Assembly: GCA_030537155.1 (NCBI GenBank) | Contig: JAUNOH010000001.1 | Coordinates: 1 to 32,614, forward strand | Reading direction: 5' to 3' | Length of the DNA stretch: 32,614 nt | From: Bacillota bacterium | Lineage (GTDB): Bacteria; Bacillota_I; Bacilli_A; RFN20; CAG-826 | Shown: positions 9,155 to 16,434 of the stretch, piece by piece | How positions within the stretch are numbered: position 1 is the stretch's first letter | Layout of the letters: every line of letters starts with the position of its first letter | Translations under genes and position numbers: made by a program | Notes under the pieces: generated by a model | What the model saw: the letters and a program-made list of their open reading frames with translations, nothing else | Databases searched by the model: none | Told to the model about the DNA's origin: nothing

Positions 9155-9182
9155 CGGAAAAGCGTCGAAACTCGTGGAAAAA
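9155..9182. promoter_or_regulatory. conserved noncoding block of unit 1
   Basis: About 28 bases, almost identical to 9546-9573, lie upstream of peptide gene 1. On minus the block holds a TTTYGACG element resembling a -35, so it may be the toxin promoter or 5' leader. A good -10 at the right distance is not obvious. Confidence 0.35.
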
Positions 9183-9210
9183 GTTTTGGGCGATTGCGAC
9201 GGCATTCACC

Positions 9211-9249
9211 AAAAGGCCTCCCCGCCCCCCTCCCGGGGAGAAAGCGGGG
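9211..9249 (-). terminator. likely terminator of small peptide gene 2
   Basis: CCCCGC (9244-9249 on minus) pairs with GCGGGG (9220-9225), with an inner CTCC/GGAG hairpin, followed on minus by AGGCCTTTTGG. It is the equivalent of 8830-8869. Confidence 0.5.
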
Positions 9250-9272
9250 TCGCTCCGACCCGCGGGGTGTGC

Positions 9273-9327
9273 TAGAATGTAGGCGTTGGGTTGGACGCTA
9301 ACCCCTTATGGGGCGCGTCCTTTTTTT
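9273..9327 (+). ncRNA. predicted short antisense RNA 2 (antitoxin candidate)
   Basis: The extended -10 TGCTAGAAT (hexamer 9273-9278, five of six to consensus) would start an RNA near 9285. A hairpin (GGACGC..CCCC, TTAT loop, GGGG..GCGTCC, 9293-9320) and T7 (9321-9327) end it 4 bases before the peptide 2 stop codon. Compared with unit 1, both the promoter core and the function of the hairpin are kept while the hairpin sequence differs completely, as expected if each RNA must match only its own target. Confidence 0.5.
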
Positions 9328-9331
9328 GCGG

Positions 9332-9442
9332 TTATTCGCCCTTCCGCTTCTTAAGGCGGGCGAGCGACCCAACCAGGTAGACGATGGCGAGTATTAGCTC
9401 CGCAATGGCGGAGATCAGCTCGGCCACGTCTCCGAGGTCCAT
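9332..9442 (-). CDS. small hydrophobic peptide 2 (type I toxin candidate)
   Basis: The 36-residue peptide begins MDLGDVAELISAIAEL, has one hydrophobic segment to about residue 27 and a basic tail (R29, K31, K32, R33, K34). It is the paralogue of the peptide at 8945-9055, with exactly the same length. AGGGAG lies 6 bases before the ATG. The start codon sits in the loop of a short hairpin (GUCC/GGAC on the mRNA), which could limit translation until the leader is opened. A membrane-acting toxin is inferred from size, hydropathy and the opposed RNA; no function is proven. Confidence 0.6.
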   Translation of the reverse strand: MDLGDVAELISAIAELILAIVYLVGSLARLKKRKGE

Positions 9443-9509
9443 GTGGACTCCCTTCCCCCGGGCCCCGCGGGGGCCGTGGCGGTTTGGCGAGGATTCCCAT
9501 TATCGTCAT
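9351..9509 (-). CDS. possible overlapping leader frame of peptide 2 (mok-like)
   Basis: An ATG at 9509 with AGGAG 7 bases upstream opens a 52-codon frame that runs through the GC-rich leader and overlaps most of peptide gene 2 in another phase. The peptide would start MTIMGILAKPPRPP and be arginine- and proline-rich. The layout resembles mok overlapping hok, where reading of the leader frame is needed for toxin translation. In unit 1 the same phase is also open to 8961 but lacks a good ribosome binding site. The frame may be a by-product of base composition. Confidence 0.3.
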   Translation of the reverse strand: MTIMGILAKPPRPPRGPGEGSPHGPRRRGRADLRHCGANTRHRLPGWVARPP

Positions 9510-9545
9510 AACAGTTCTCCTCTACCTATAGATGGAGGCTTGAAA

Positions 9546-9573
9546 CGGAAAAGCGTCAAAATTCGTGGAAAAA
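9546..9573. promoter_or_regulatory. conserved noncoding block of unit 2
   Basis: This is the counterpart of 9155-9182. On minus it contains TTTTGACGCTTTTCCG, with TTGACG as a possible -35 for the peptide 2 transcript. It lies between the trxB terminator and the leader. Confidence 0.35.
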
Positions 9574-9602
9574 ATAAAAACGCCGGGTTGCTCACCCGAC
9601 GT
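9571..9602 (-). terminator. terminator of uvrA-lgt-trxB operon
   Basis: On minus, ACGTCGGG/CCCGGCGT (9595-9602 with 9580-9587) is followed by TTTTTATTTTTT. It lies just past the trxB stop and separates trxB from the peptide units. Confidence 0.9.
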
Positions 9603-9609
9603 TTGGTTT

Positions 9610-10530
9610 TCAGTTTTCCTTCTTCCGGAGGGAATGGATGTAACTTACCGCGCTGGTCGCGGCAATCGCCCCGTCACTCGCGGCCGTGACGACCTGGCGG
9701 AGTTTCTTCTTCACGCAGTCTCCGGCCCCGTATAAACCCGGGACGTCGGTCTCCATGTTCTCGTTGCAGATCAGGAAGCCCCTATCGAGGCTCACGCCGG
9801 TATTCGCGAGGAACTCGCTGGAGGAACGCTCCCCAAACAGGGGGAAGACGCCGGATAAGGGATATTCCTTCTCCTCGCCGTTTTCCTTAACTAGCAACCC
9901 ACTCACCAACTTCTCGCCCTTGATGGCCAAGGGGGTGGCTTGATGGAAGCTGACGTTGGAGAAGCTCTTCAGGGTATCCATATGGCTCTCGGCCGCCTCG
10001 ATCTCCTTCTCGTGGACGAAATAAAGGTGATTGACCAAGCCCGCCAGGTAGATGGCCTCCTGGACGGCCTGATCCTTATAGCCGATGACGGCGGCATCCT
10101 TCCCTTTGAAGAAGTTCCCATCGCAGGTCGCGCAATAGGAGACGCCGCGGCCGTTGAACTCCTTCTCCCCGGGAAGGCCGGATAGCTTATTCTGGGTCCC
10201 GGTGGCCACGATGACGGATTTGGCCTCGATCTGATCCATGTCGGTGGTCAATAAGAAGCTCCCATCTTCCTGGCGGAGGATGGATAAGACGTTCCCATAT
10301 TCGTAATTGACCCCAAAGGAGGAGGCGTGCTCAAAAAGTTTCCCGGCCAATTCCATCCCGGAAATCGGCCCGAAACCGGCGTAGTTATCGATCTGGTGGA
10401 TATTCAACAGCTTTCCGCCCGGCGCCCCCTTATCGAGAAGGAGGCAATCGCGGTTGCTCCGCTTTAAATAGATGGCCGCGGATATCCCGGCCACCCCGGC
10501 CCCGATGATGGCCACTTCAGTTTTCTTCAT
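9610..10530 (-). CDS. trxB: thioredoxin reductase (FAD, NADPH-type fold)
   Basis: The 306-residue flavoprotein matches bacterial thioredoxin reductase. It has an N-terminal FAD motif GAGVAGIS (about residues 9-16), the redox pair CATC followed by DG (near residue 130), and the C-terminal FAD motif YGAGDCVKK near 275. It would pass electrons to thioredoxin in the cytoplasm. The second nucleotide motif (VIGYKDQAVQEA) departs from the usual GGGxSA, so the electron donor (NADPH or, as in some anaerobes, ferredoxin or another donor) should be left open. The start at 10530 has GAGGAAG 7 bases upstream and overlaps the lgt end by 14 bases. Confidence 0.88.
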   Translation of the reverse strand: MKKTEVAIIGAGVAGISAAIYLKRSNRDCLLLDKGAPGGKLLNIHQIDNYAGFGPISGMELAGKLFEHASSFGVNYEYGNVLSILRQEDGSFLLTTDMDQIEAKSVIVATGTQNKLSGLPGEKEFNGRGVSYCATCDGNFFKGKDAAVIGYKDQAVQEAIYLAGLVNHLYFVHEKEIEAAESHMDTLKSFSNVSFHQATPLAIKGEKLVSGLLVKENGEEKEYPLSGVFPLFGERSSSEFLANTGVSLDRGFLICNENMETDVPGLYGAGDCVKKKLRQVVTAASDGAIAATSAVSYIHSLRKKEN

Positions 10531-11884
10531 GTTTGTCTTCCTCGTAGGTATAGATATTAGCTTCCTCGGGGGAGTCAGTCTTCTCGGACGCTTTAAGCTT
10601 ATGCGGGAACTCCGGCTCATAGGCCGGCTTCCCCTTCTTTTTCTTCCAGTAGTCGAATAGGCGGATGATGACCATCCAAAGGATGCCCATCACCACGTAT
10701 AAGGCCGACCAGATGATCGACCAGTTGCCGTCATTCCCCATATTGAAGGAGGAGTCCCTCAAAGGTTCCAATATGAAGCGGATCACCCCATACCAGATGA
10801 GGTAGCAGCCCAGCATATCGCCATAATGGAGGTATTTCTTAAAGAGGTTCCTCACCCCATACCAAATCAGGAAATAACCGGCCACATTCAAGATCCCCTC
10901 GACGAGGAATAATGGCACCCTGTAGGCCCCGTCGATATACATGTTCTGGGCCAGCCAATAAGGCAGGAAGGAAAGGCTATCCACCGAGGAGCCATAAACC
11001 TCCTGGTTGAAGAAGTTGCCCCATCTTCCGACGGCCTGGGCCAATAGGATTCCGGGGATGACCATGTCGATGGCGAATCTACCGCCGATTTTGGGATGCC
11101 TCCAATGGAACCAGAGGGCCCCGCAGACGATGCCGGCGATGGCCCCGCCGAGGATGGTTAAACCACCCTCCCAGATGGCGAAGATGCAGGTCCAATCGCC
11201 CTTGGCCACCCTCGAGGCGAACTCCAAGTCCCAGTTACCGATGACATAGCCGATCCTGGCCCCGATGATGCCCGAGGGGAAGCCGACCAATAAAGTCGAA
11301 TCCAATAGGCCGTGCTCGCCGCTATATTGATACATCCTATGATCGGCCAGCTCATAGGCCAATAGGGCCCCGAGGACGATGAGGATGCCGTAGAAGGCGA
11401 TGTGGAGGTTGCCCAAGGAAATCGAGCTCATCAAAGGATAGGAGAAATAATCGGATCTCGATATCCCCTCGGCCGTCAGCAAAAACCCCAAGACGGCCAC
11501 CGCCGCCCCGGCGTATAAGCCGATATGTGCGCATCTCCCCTGCTTCTTATCCAAATCGGGTTTGTAGAAATGGAAGGCGAAGCCATAGGCAAAGCAGCCC
11601 ATCCCCAAAAACCAGAAGAAGGAGAAAATCGCCGATAAGGCGGGGATGCCGCCCTCAAGGTAGGTGTGGCCCTCCCCATCCCGCGGCCAATAAAGGGCCG
11701 AGAGAATCAAAAACAAGCCGCCGACGGCTAAGCCGATTAAGGAAGCCAATCCGTAATATAAATCGGCCTTGGGGATGAGTTTCTCCCCCTTCCTGACTTT
11801 GACGTTTTGATAAATCAAATAGCCAATCGCGCAGGCGGAGACGAGGCTTAGCACCAAGCCGATGATCAAAAATCCGATGTCCAT
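10517..11884 (-). CDS. lgt: prolipoprotein diacylglyceryl transferase with N-terminal membrane extension
   Basis: The enzyme attaches diacylglycerol from phosphatidylglycerol to the lipobox cysteine of lipoproteins in the membrane. The family signature GRWGNFFNQEVYG lies near residues 284-296, with GGLTILGGAIAG before it. At 455 residues it is far longer than the usual 260-300. About 155 residues with four or so hydrophobic segments precede the normal start of the family (HIAFYGILI), and a charged cytoplasmic tail of about 45 residues follows. GGAG lies 9 bases before the ATG within uvrA, 9 bases from the uvrA stop. At least two lipoprotein genes in this window would be substrates. Confidence 0.9.
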   Translation of the reverse strand: MDIGFLIIGLVLSLVSACAIGYLIYQNVKVRKGEKLIPKADLYYGLASLIGLAVGGLFLILSALYWPRDGEGHTYLEGGIPALSAIFSFFWFLGMGCFAYGFAFHFYKPDLDKKQGRCAHIGLYAGAAVAVLGFLLTAEGISRSDYFSYPLMSSISLGNLHIAFYGILIVLGALLAYELADHRMYQYSGEHGLLDSTLLVGFPSGIIGARIGYVIGNWDLEFASRVAKGDWTCIFAIWEGGLTILGGAIAGIVCGALWFHWRHPKIGGRFAIDMVIPGILLAQAVGRWGNFFNQEVYGSSVDSLSFLPYWLAQNMYIDGAYRVPLFLVEGILNVAGYFLIWYGVRNLFKKYLHYGDMLGCYLIWYGVIRFILEPLRDSSFNMGNDGNWSIIWSALYVVMGILWMVIIRLFDYWKKKKGKPAYEPEFPHKLKASEKTDSPEEANIYTYEEDKHEEN

Positions 11885-11893
11885 TATTCTATG

Positions 11894-14761
11894 TTACTCC
11901 ACTTGTCCTTTGCTTTTCGCCTCTTTCAAGACGGGGCCTAGATATTGCCCGGTATAGGAGCCCTCGACCTCCGAGACCTCCTCTGGCGTCCCGCTGGCGA
12001 TTATCTTGCCACCGCGATATCCACCCAAAGGCCCGAGGTCGATGATCCAGTCGGCCACCTTGATGAGATCGAGGTTATGCTCGATGACCAGGACCGTGTC
12101 CCCGTGGTCGACGATGGCCTGAAGGACTTTGATGAGCCTATTGACGTCATCGCTATGTAAGCCGGTGGTCGGCTCATCCAAGACGTAAAGCGTCTTCCCG
12201 GTGGGGCGTTTTTGAAGCTCAGTGGCGAGCTTTATCCTCTGGGCCTCGCCACCCGATAGCTCGGTGGCCGGCTGACCCAGTTTGATGTAGCCCAATCCAA
12301 CATCATTCAAAATCTTTATCTTGTTATAAATCGCCGGCCTCGAGGAGAAGAAGTCCAAAGCCTCCTCCACCCTCATCTCGAGGACGTCGTGGATGTTCTT
12401 GCCCTTATATTCGCAAAGTAATGTCTCGTCGTTATAACGCTTGCCGTTACATTCATCGCAGGTGACGTAGACGTCGGGGAGGAAAGACATCGGGATCCTG
12501 GTGACCCCGGCCCCCTGGCATTTCTCGCAGCGTCCCCCCTTCACGTTGAAGGAGAATCGCCCTTTGTCGTAGCCCCTGGCCCTGGCCTCATCGGTCTCGG
12601 CGAAAAGCGCCCGGATGTCATCGAAGACGCCGGTGTAGGTGGCGGGGTTGCTCCTTGGCGTCCTCCCGATCGGCTCCTGGGTGATGTTGACGAGTTTGTT
12701 GATGTTATTCAGTCCATGGAGGGCCTTATATTCCCCGGGGTCGACTTTGGCCCCATTCAGATTCTTCTGGATGGCCTTGACCAGGGTCTCGTTGATGAGG
12801 GTGCTTTTGCCGGAACCGGAAACGCCGGTGACCAAAATAAGTTTCCCCAACGGGATTTTGACGGATACGTTTTGGAGGTTGTGGCATTTGGCCCCCACTA
12901 ATTCGAGGCATTTGCCGTTCCCCTTTCTCCTAGATTTGGGGACGGGGATATATTTTTTGCCGGATAAATAGGCCCCGGTTATCGATTCGGGGCAATTGAT
13001 GACGTCCTCGAGGCTCCCCTCGGCCACCACTTTTCCCCCGTGGATCCCGGCCCCCGGCCCGACGTCGACCAAATAGTCGGCCTGGCGCATCGTCTCCTCG
13101 TCGTGCTCGACGACGATGAGGGTGTTGCCCAAATCACGCATCTCCTTGAGGGTGGCGATGAGCTTGTCGTTATCCTTTTGGTGCAAGCCGATCGAGGGCT
13201 CGTCCAGGACGTATAAAACCCCGGATAGCCTGGAGCCGATCTGGGTGGCCAGCCTGATCCTTTGGGCCTCGCCGCCGGAAAGCGTCATGGCGTAACGCGA
13301 TAAGGAAAGATAATCCAAGCCGACGTCGACTAAGAAACGGGCCCGGTTCTCTAGCTCTTTTAACACCATATCGGCGATCGCATGCTCATTGGGGGTGCAA
13401 TGCTCGCCCACGGATTTGACCCAGTCGAGGTATTTATCCAAAGAAAGCGAGGTGGCCTCATAGATATTCAGTCCCCCGACCTTCACCGACAAGGCGGCCT
13501 CGTTTAGCCTGGCCCCATGGCAGCTTTCGCAGACCGTGTCCTTCATGAAGGATTCGTAGTATTGGGACATCCATTCCGAGGTCGTCTCGCGGTAGAGCCT
13601 TTCGATCCTCGTCTTGACCCCCTCGATGTAGCCATGGTGGTTCATCTTGTTGCCCTTGGAGGAGGTGATGGTGTAATGGAGGATGTCCGGGGAGCCTTTT
13701 AAGACGATGGATTTCCGCTTTTTGTCCAGCTTCTCCCAGGGGATGTCCTCGCTGATTTTGTAGGTGTCCAAAAGCAATTTGAACTCCTGCCACTCGATGT
13801 TGGGGGTGTGGATGATGTTGCTGAAGTAACGGAGGCACCCCTGCCCGATGCTAAGGCTCGGATCCGGGACCAATAATTCCTCCGCGCATTCCCGCTTGAT
13901 GCCAAGGCCATGGCAGTCCGGGCAATAACCCAGGGGGGCGTTGAAGGAAAATAGGCGCGGCTCCAATTTGGGGATGGCGAAACCGCATTCCGGGCAGGAA
14001 TGATGTTGGGACAATAGCCTCTCGCCCTTTTCGGAGAGGATAATCAAAAAGCCATGACTCCAATCCAGAGCCAATTCGACGTCCTCGTTCACCCTCGAAC
14101 GGAGGCCATCCTTAATCACCAGCCTATCGATGACGATGTCGACGTCGTGCCGGGTGTTTTTCTCTAACGGCTCGCATTCGGATAACAGCTTTATCTCCCC
14201 GTCGACCCTGACGCGGACGAAACCCTCCTTCGTCAGTTTTTCGAAGACGTCTTTTTGGGTGCCCTTCTCGTGCCTGACGATGGGGGATAGTATCTGGATT
14301 TTCTCGCCCTGCTCATGCTCGAGGATGGCGTCGGTCATCGCCACCGGGGAGTAGCTATGGATCTCACCGTGCCCATTCTTGCAATAAGGCACCCCGATCC
14401 GGGCGTAGAGAAGACGCATGTAATCATAAATCTCGGTGACGGTCCCGACGGTCGAACGCGGGTTGTGGGATCCGGATTTCTGATCGATGGAAATGGCCGG
14501 GGAAAGTCCCTCGATGGAGTCGACGTCCGGTTTCTCCAGCCCACCCAAAAACTGACGGGCATAGGCCGATAAACTCTCCACGTAACGCCTTCTGCCCTCG
14601 CTATAGATGGTGTCGAAGGCCAAAGTCGTCTTGCCGGAACCCGATAAGCCGGTGAAGACGGTCAGGGAGCCCTTGGGTATCGAAACCCCGGCGTTTTTGA
14701 GGTTATTTTCCCTCGCCCCTTTGACGATTATCCAATCTTTCGAATTCTTAGTATCAGCCAT
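11894..14761 (-). CDS. uvrA: excinuclease ABC subunit A
   Basis: This 955-residue ATPase finds DNA damage with UvrB in nucleotide excision repair. Both ABC cassettes are complete: Walker A GLSGSGKT (38-45) and GVSGSGKS (near 645), with LSGGEAQRI signatures near 495 and 835. The zinc modules are present (CPECGF..CPDCHG near 255-285; CEKCQGAGV..CDECNGKRY near 740-765). Its length is normal. No Shine-Dalgarno precedes the ATG; a TATAAT ends 10 bases upstream, so the mRNA may be leaderless. It begins the uvrA-lgt-trxB operon and diverges from tRNA-Pro. Confidence 0.98.
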   Translation of the reverse strand: MADTKNSKDWIIVKGARENNLKNAGVSIPKGSLTVFTGLSGSGKTTLAFDTIYSEGRRRYVESLSAYARQFLGGLEKPDVDSIEGLSPAISIDQKSGSHNPRSTVGTVTEIYDYMRLLYARIGVPYCKNGHGEIHSYSPVAMTDAILEHEQGEKIQILSPIVRHEKGTQKDVFEKLTKEGFVRVRVDGEIKLLSECEPLEKNTRHDVDIVIDRLVIKDGLRSRVNEDVELALDWSHGFLIILSEKGERLLSQHHSCPECGFAIPKLEPRLFSFNAPLGYCPDCHGLGIKRECAEELLVPDPSLSIGQGCLRYFSNIIHTPNIEWQEFKLLLDTYKISEDIPWEKLDKKRKSIVLKGSPDILHYTITSSKGNKMNHHGYIEGVKTRIERLYRETTSEWMSQYYESFMKDTVCESCHGARLNEAALSVKVGGLNIYEATSLSLDKYLDWVKSVGEHCTPNEHAIADMVLKELENRARFLVDVGLDYLSLSRYAMTLSGGEAQRIRLATQIGSRLSGVLYVLDEPSIGLHQKDNDKLIATLKEMRDLGNTLIVVEHDEETMRQADYLVDVGPGAGIHGGKVVAEGSLEDVINCPESITGAYLSGKKYIPVPKSRRKGNGKCLELVGAKCHNLQNVSVKIPLGKLILVTGVSGSGKSTLINETLVKAIQKNLNGAKVDPGEYKALHGLNNINKLVNITQEPIGRTPRSNPATYTGVFDDIRALFAETDEARARGYDKGRFSFNVKGGRCEKCQGAGVTRIPMSFLPDVYVTCDECNGKRYNDETLLCEYKGKNIHDVLEMRVEEALDFFSSRPAIYNKIKILNDVGLGYIKLGQPATELSGGEAQRIKLATELQKRPTGKTLYVLDEPTTGLHSDDVNRLIKVLQAIVDHGDTVLVIEHNLDLIKVADWIIDLGPLGGYRGGKIIASGTPEEVSEVEGSYTGQYLGPVLKEAKSKGQVE

Positions 14762-14771
14762 ATCGAAACTG

Positions 14772-14801
14772 ATTATAGTTTCGCCATTCAGTCTAGTCCA
14801 A
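14772..14801 (-). promoter_or_regulatory. uvrA promoter (leaderless type)
   Basis: -10 TATAAT (14772-14777) and -35 TTGGAC (14796-14801) are spaced by 18 bases on minus. The start codon begins 10 bases after the -10, leaving no room for a leader. I see no LexA/SOS box. Confidence 0.6.
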
Positions 14802-14845
14802 GGTTAAGCCCTTTATCTTTTGCTGGAAACCAAGGTGCAGTTGGG

Positions 14846-14851
14846 TATAAT
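14846..14851 (+). promoter_or_regulatory. -10 box of tRNA-Pro
   Basis: A perfect TATAAT lies 9 bases before the mature tRNA 5' end. The -35 is weak (CTGGAA at 14823-14828). The RNA would have almost no 5' extension. Confidence 0.6.
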
Positions 14852-14860
14852 AGTTCGAGC

Positions 14861-14937
14861 CGGGACGTAGCACAGCTTGGTAGTGCGCTACCTTGGGGTG
14901 GTAGAGGTCACGGGTTCGAATCCCGTCGTTCCGACCA
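14861..14937 (+). tRNA. tRNA-Pro (anticodon GGG)
   Basis: This is a full cloverleaf of 77 bases with encoded CCA. The acceptor stem CGGGACG/CGTTCCG has one G-U pair. The D arm is GCAC/GTGC, the anticodon stem CTACC/GGTAG with loop TTGGGGT, and the T arm ACGGG-TTCGAAT-CCCGT. The anticodon GGG reads CCC and CCU. It stands alone between divergent uvrA and the accessory island. Confidence 0.97.
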
Positions 14938-14951
14938 GTTGAACAAATGAG

Positions 14952-14980
14952 TCCTGATGCCTAGGCGTCGGGATTTTTTT
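14952..14980 (+). terminator. tRNA-Pro terminator
   Basis: The stem TCCTGATG/CGTCGGGA with a CCTAGG loop (14952-14973) is followed by T7, 15 bases past the tRNA. Confidence 0.9.
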
Positions 14981-15012
14981 GTTTCCGTGCCATCGTGATG
15001 TTTCCGGGGAGT

Positions 15013-16326
15013 TTAAAAGAACATCGAATAATAAATCGGCATGCACACGATTTTTCCATTAGAGGAAACAATTCGGTCGTTGCTCAGCACATAGCCAAAA
15101 TCGATGTGGTAATTCTGATTGCCGACCAATTTGGGCAATGCCCTGAAATTATGGAAATCCCGTCCGGATTTTATTTCCAGAGGGACAATCGAAAGGGAAT
15201 CGTAGTCATCGATAAGGAAATCGACTTCCCCGACTTTTTTGCTGTCGAAATAGAACAGTTGGTGGCCGTGGGCCTGCAGTTCTTGGGCAACCACGGTTTC
15301 GTAGACTCCGCCCAAGTTGACTCCTCTTTTATCGCTCAAAACCGCCATCACATTGCTTTTGTATAAGGAATTCGTAAGCAGTCCGACGTCATTCATGTAA
15401 AGCTTTATCAGGTTTTTGTGGCTGGATGCCGTCAAAGGAAATTTCGGCTCGCTGACCGCCTGGGTCCCCAAGGCGATGCCGGAGGAGAGCAAATAATCAA
15501 ATTCGTCCGCGTATTTTTGGAATCGGGCGTCGTTGATATCCTCGATGCTCTTGAATTGGATCCTCTTCACTTTGTTGTCGATGTTGGATGGCAGCATCTC
15601 ATAAATACGGCCTATCTTCAATTTGTTTTCGAAATCGTATTTGGAGGCGTCGTCTTTGTAATAGGCGATGGTCTCCTGGTGAATCTCCCTGACCGAAACC
15701 ATGTTCCGCGATTCCAGATATTCGTTGATGGCCGCCGGCAATCCGCCCAACAGCAAATACATCTTGAATAAAGACAGTATCCTTTCATGGAGGGCTTCGT
15801 CTAAAGAGCTCTTTTCTTGGAAACGTTCCCGCATAAAATCTATGACTTCCTTAGAAACGTTGTTCGCCAGCAAAAACTCCTCAAAATCGAGGGGATACAT
15901 TTTGACTTCCCTTATGGAACCCATCGGAATAAGGGTGCTCTTCTTTAAGGCAAGGCCCAATTGGGAACCGCTGCAGATGTATTTAAATCGATTGTCTTCC
16001 GAAAGAGGTTTAAGAAGGGTCAGCAAGTCCGGATATTCCTGAATCTCGTCCAAAAAAATAAGAGTCGATGCCGGATCTTTGGTTTGCTCGCCAAAATAAG
16101 CTCCGAGGACCAAATAAAACGATTCAATGGAATTTACTTTGCCAAAAACGCCGTCTCCGGCTTTGTCGTTGGCCAAGTTGATTTCGACAAAATTCCGATA
16201 ATGTCGTTTGCCAACTTCCCTGATTATGTACGTTTTACCGACTTGGCGGGCCCCATCGATGCACAAAATTCGTTTTGAGTCGTGCGTCAAATACTCGTCG
16301 ATGAATGAAGAAATCTTTCGATACAT
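15013..16326 (-). CDS. AAA ATPase with DUF4143/PD-(D/E)XK-like C-terminus (1)
   Basis: The 437-residue protein belongs to the widespread COG1373-type ATPases of unknown function. Walker A is GARQVGKT (25-32) and Walker B LIFLDEIQ near 90; CSGSQLG near 118 fits a sensor motif. The C-terminal part has EVDFLI near 362 and PLEIKSG near 378, the core pattern of a PD-(D/E)XK nuclease-like fold. Some relatives sit near mobile elements or defence genes, but no activity is established. No Shine-Dalgarno is seen. Its promoter is covered by three phased direct repeats. Another, diverged member is at 24306-25598. Base composition is AT-richer than uvrA, in keeping with an accessory gene. Confidence 0.85.
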   Translation of the reverse strand: MYRKISSFIDEYLTHDSKRILCIDGARQVGKTYIIREVGKRHYRNFVEINLANDKAGDGVFGKVNSIESFYLVLGAYFGEQTKDPASTLIFLDEIQEYPDLLTLLKPLSEDNRFKYICSGSQLGLALKKSTLIPMGSIREVKMYPLDFEEFLLANNVSKEVIDFMRERFQEKSSLDEALHERILSLFKMYLLLGGLPAAINEYLESRNMVSVREIHQETIAYYKDDASKYDFENKLKIGRIYEMLPSNIDNKVKRIQFKSIEDINDARFQKYADEFDYLLSSGIALGTQAVSEPKFPLTASSHKNLIKLYMNDVGLLTNSLYKSNVMAVLSDKRGVNLGGVYETVVAQELQAHGHQLFYFDSKKVGEVDFLIDDYDSLSIVPLEIKSGRDFHNFRALPKLVGNQNYHIDFGYVLSNDRIVSSNGKIVCMPIYYSMFF

Positions 16327-16331
16327 ACTGC

Positions 16332-16415
16332 TTTTTCCCGGTTTTCCATAAAGAGTATAGGGTAATTTTCACGGTTTTCCAATATTTTTGGGCATTGTTT
16401 TTCACGGTTTTCCAA
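16332..16415 (-). promoter_or_regulatory. promoter with three 33-bp-phased direct repeats (ATPase 1)
   Basis: The core CGGTTTTCCA (plus reading) occurs at 16339-16348, 16372-16381 and 16405-16414, exactly 33 bases apart each time, within longer repeats of about 16 bases (TTTTCACGGTTTTCCA). The promoter is -35 TTGGAA (16377-16382), 17 bases, -10 TATACT (16354-16359). Repeat 2 overlaps the -35 and spacer, repeat 1 follows the -10 and repeat 3 lies upstream. This is a good candidate operator array on one face of the helix. Confidence 0.65.
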
Positions 16416-16434
16416 AAATAGGCGTTTGCGGAAC

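Larger units (their letters stand above)
8830..9574. repeat. tandem duplication of a peptide/antisense-RNA unit
   Basis: Two diverged units (8830-9182 and 9211-9574) share, in the same order: AGGCCTTTT terminator, the motif CGCGGGGTGTGCTARRATGT (8881-8900 and 9261-9280, exactly 380 bases apart), a plus-strand hairpin with T7, a 36-codon minus-strand reading frame, a GC-rich leader, and a noncoding block reading CGGAAAAGCGTCRAAAYTCG on plus (9155 and 9546 onward). The parts between are much less alike, so the shared pieces look selected. Confidence 0.8.

Noticed and set aside
8817-9275. Plus-strand frame of 152 codons across the peptide units, including MAS-rich segments repeated at 9384
   Set aside because: The two copies keep the minus-strand peptides better than this frame, the proposed plus-strand RNAs end before it, and it has no hydrophobic or domain character.
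16332-16415. CRISPR-like array (three repeats of about 16 bases with about 17-base gaps)
   Set aside because: The repeats and gaps are too short, there is no cas gene, and they sit exactly on a promoter.
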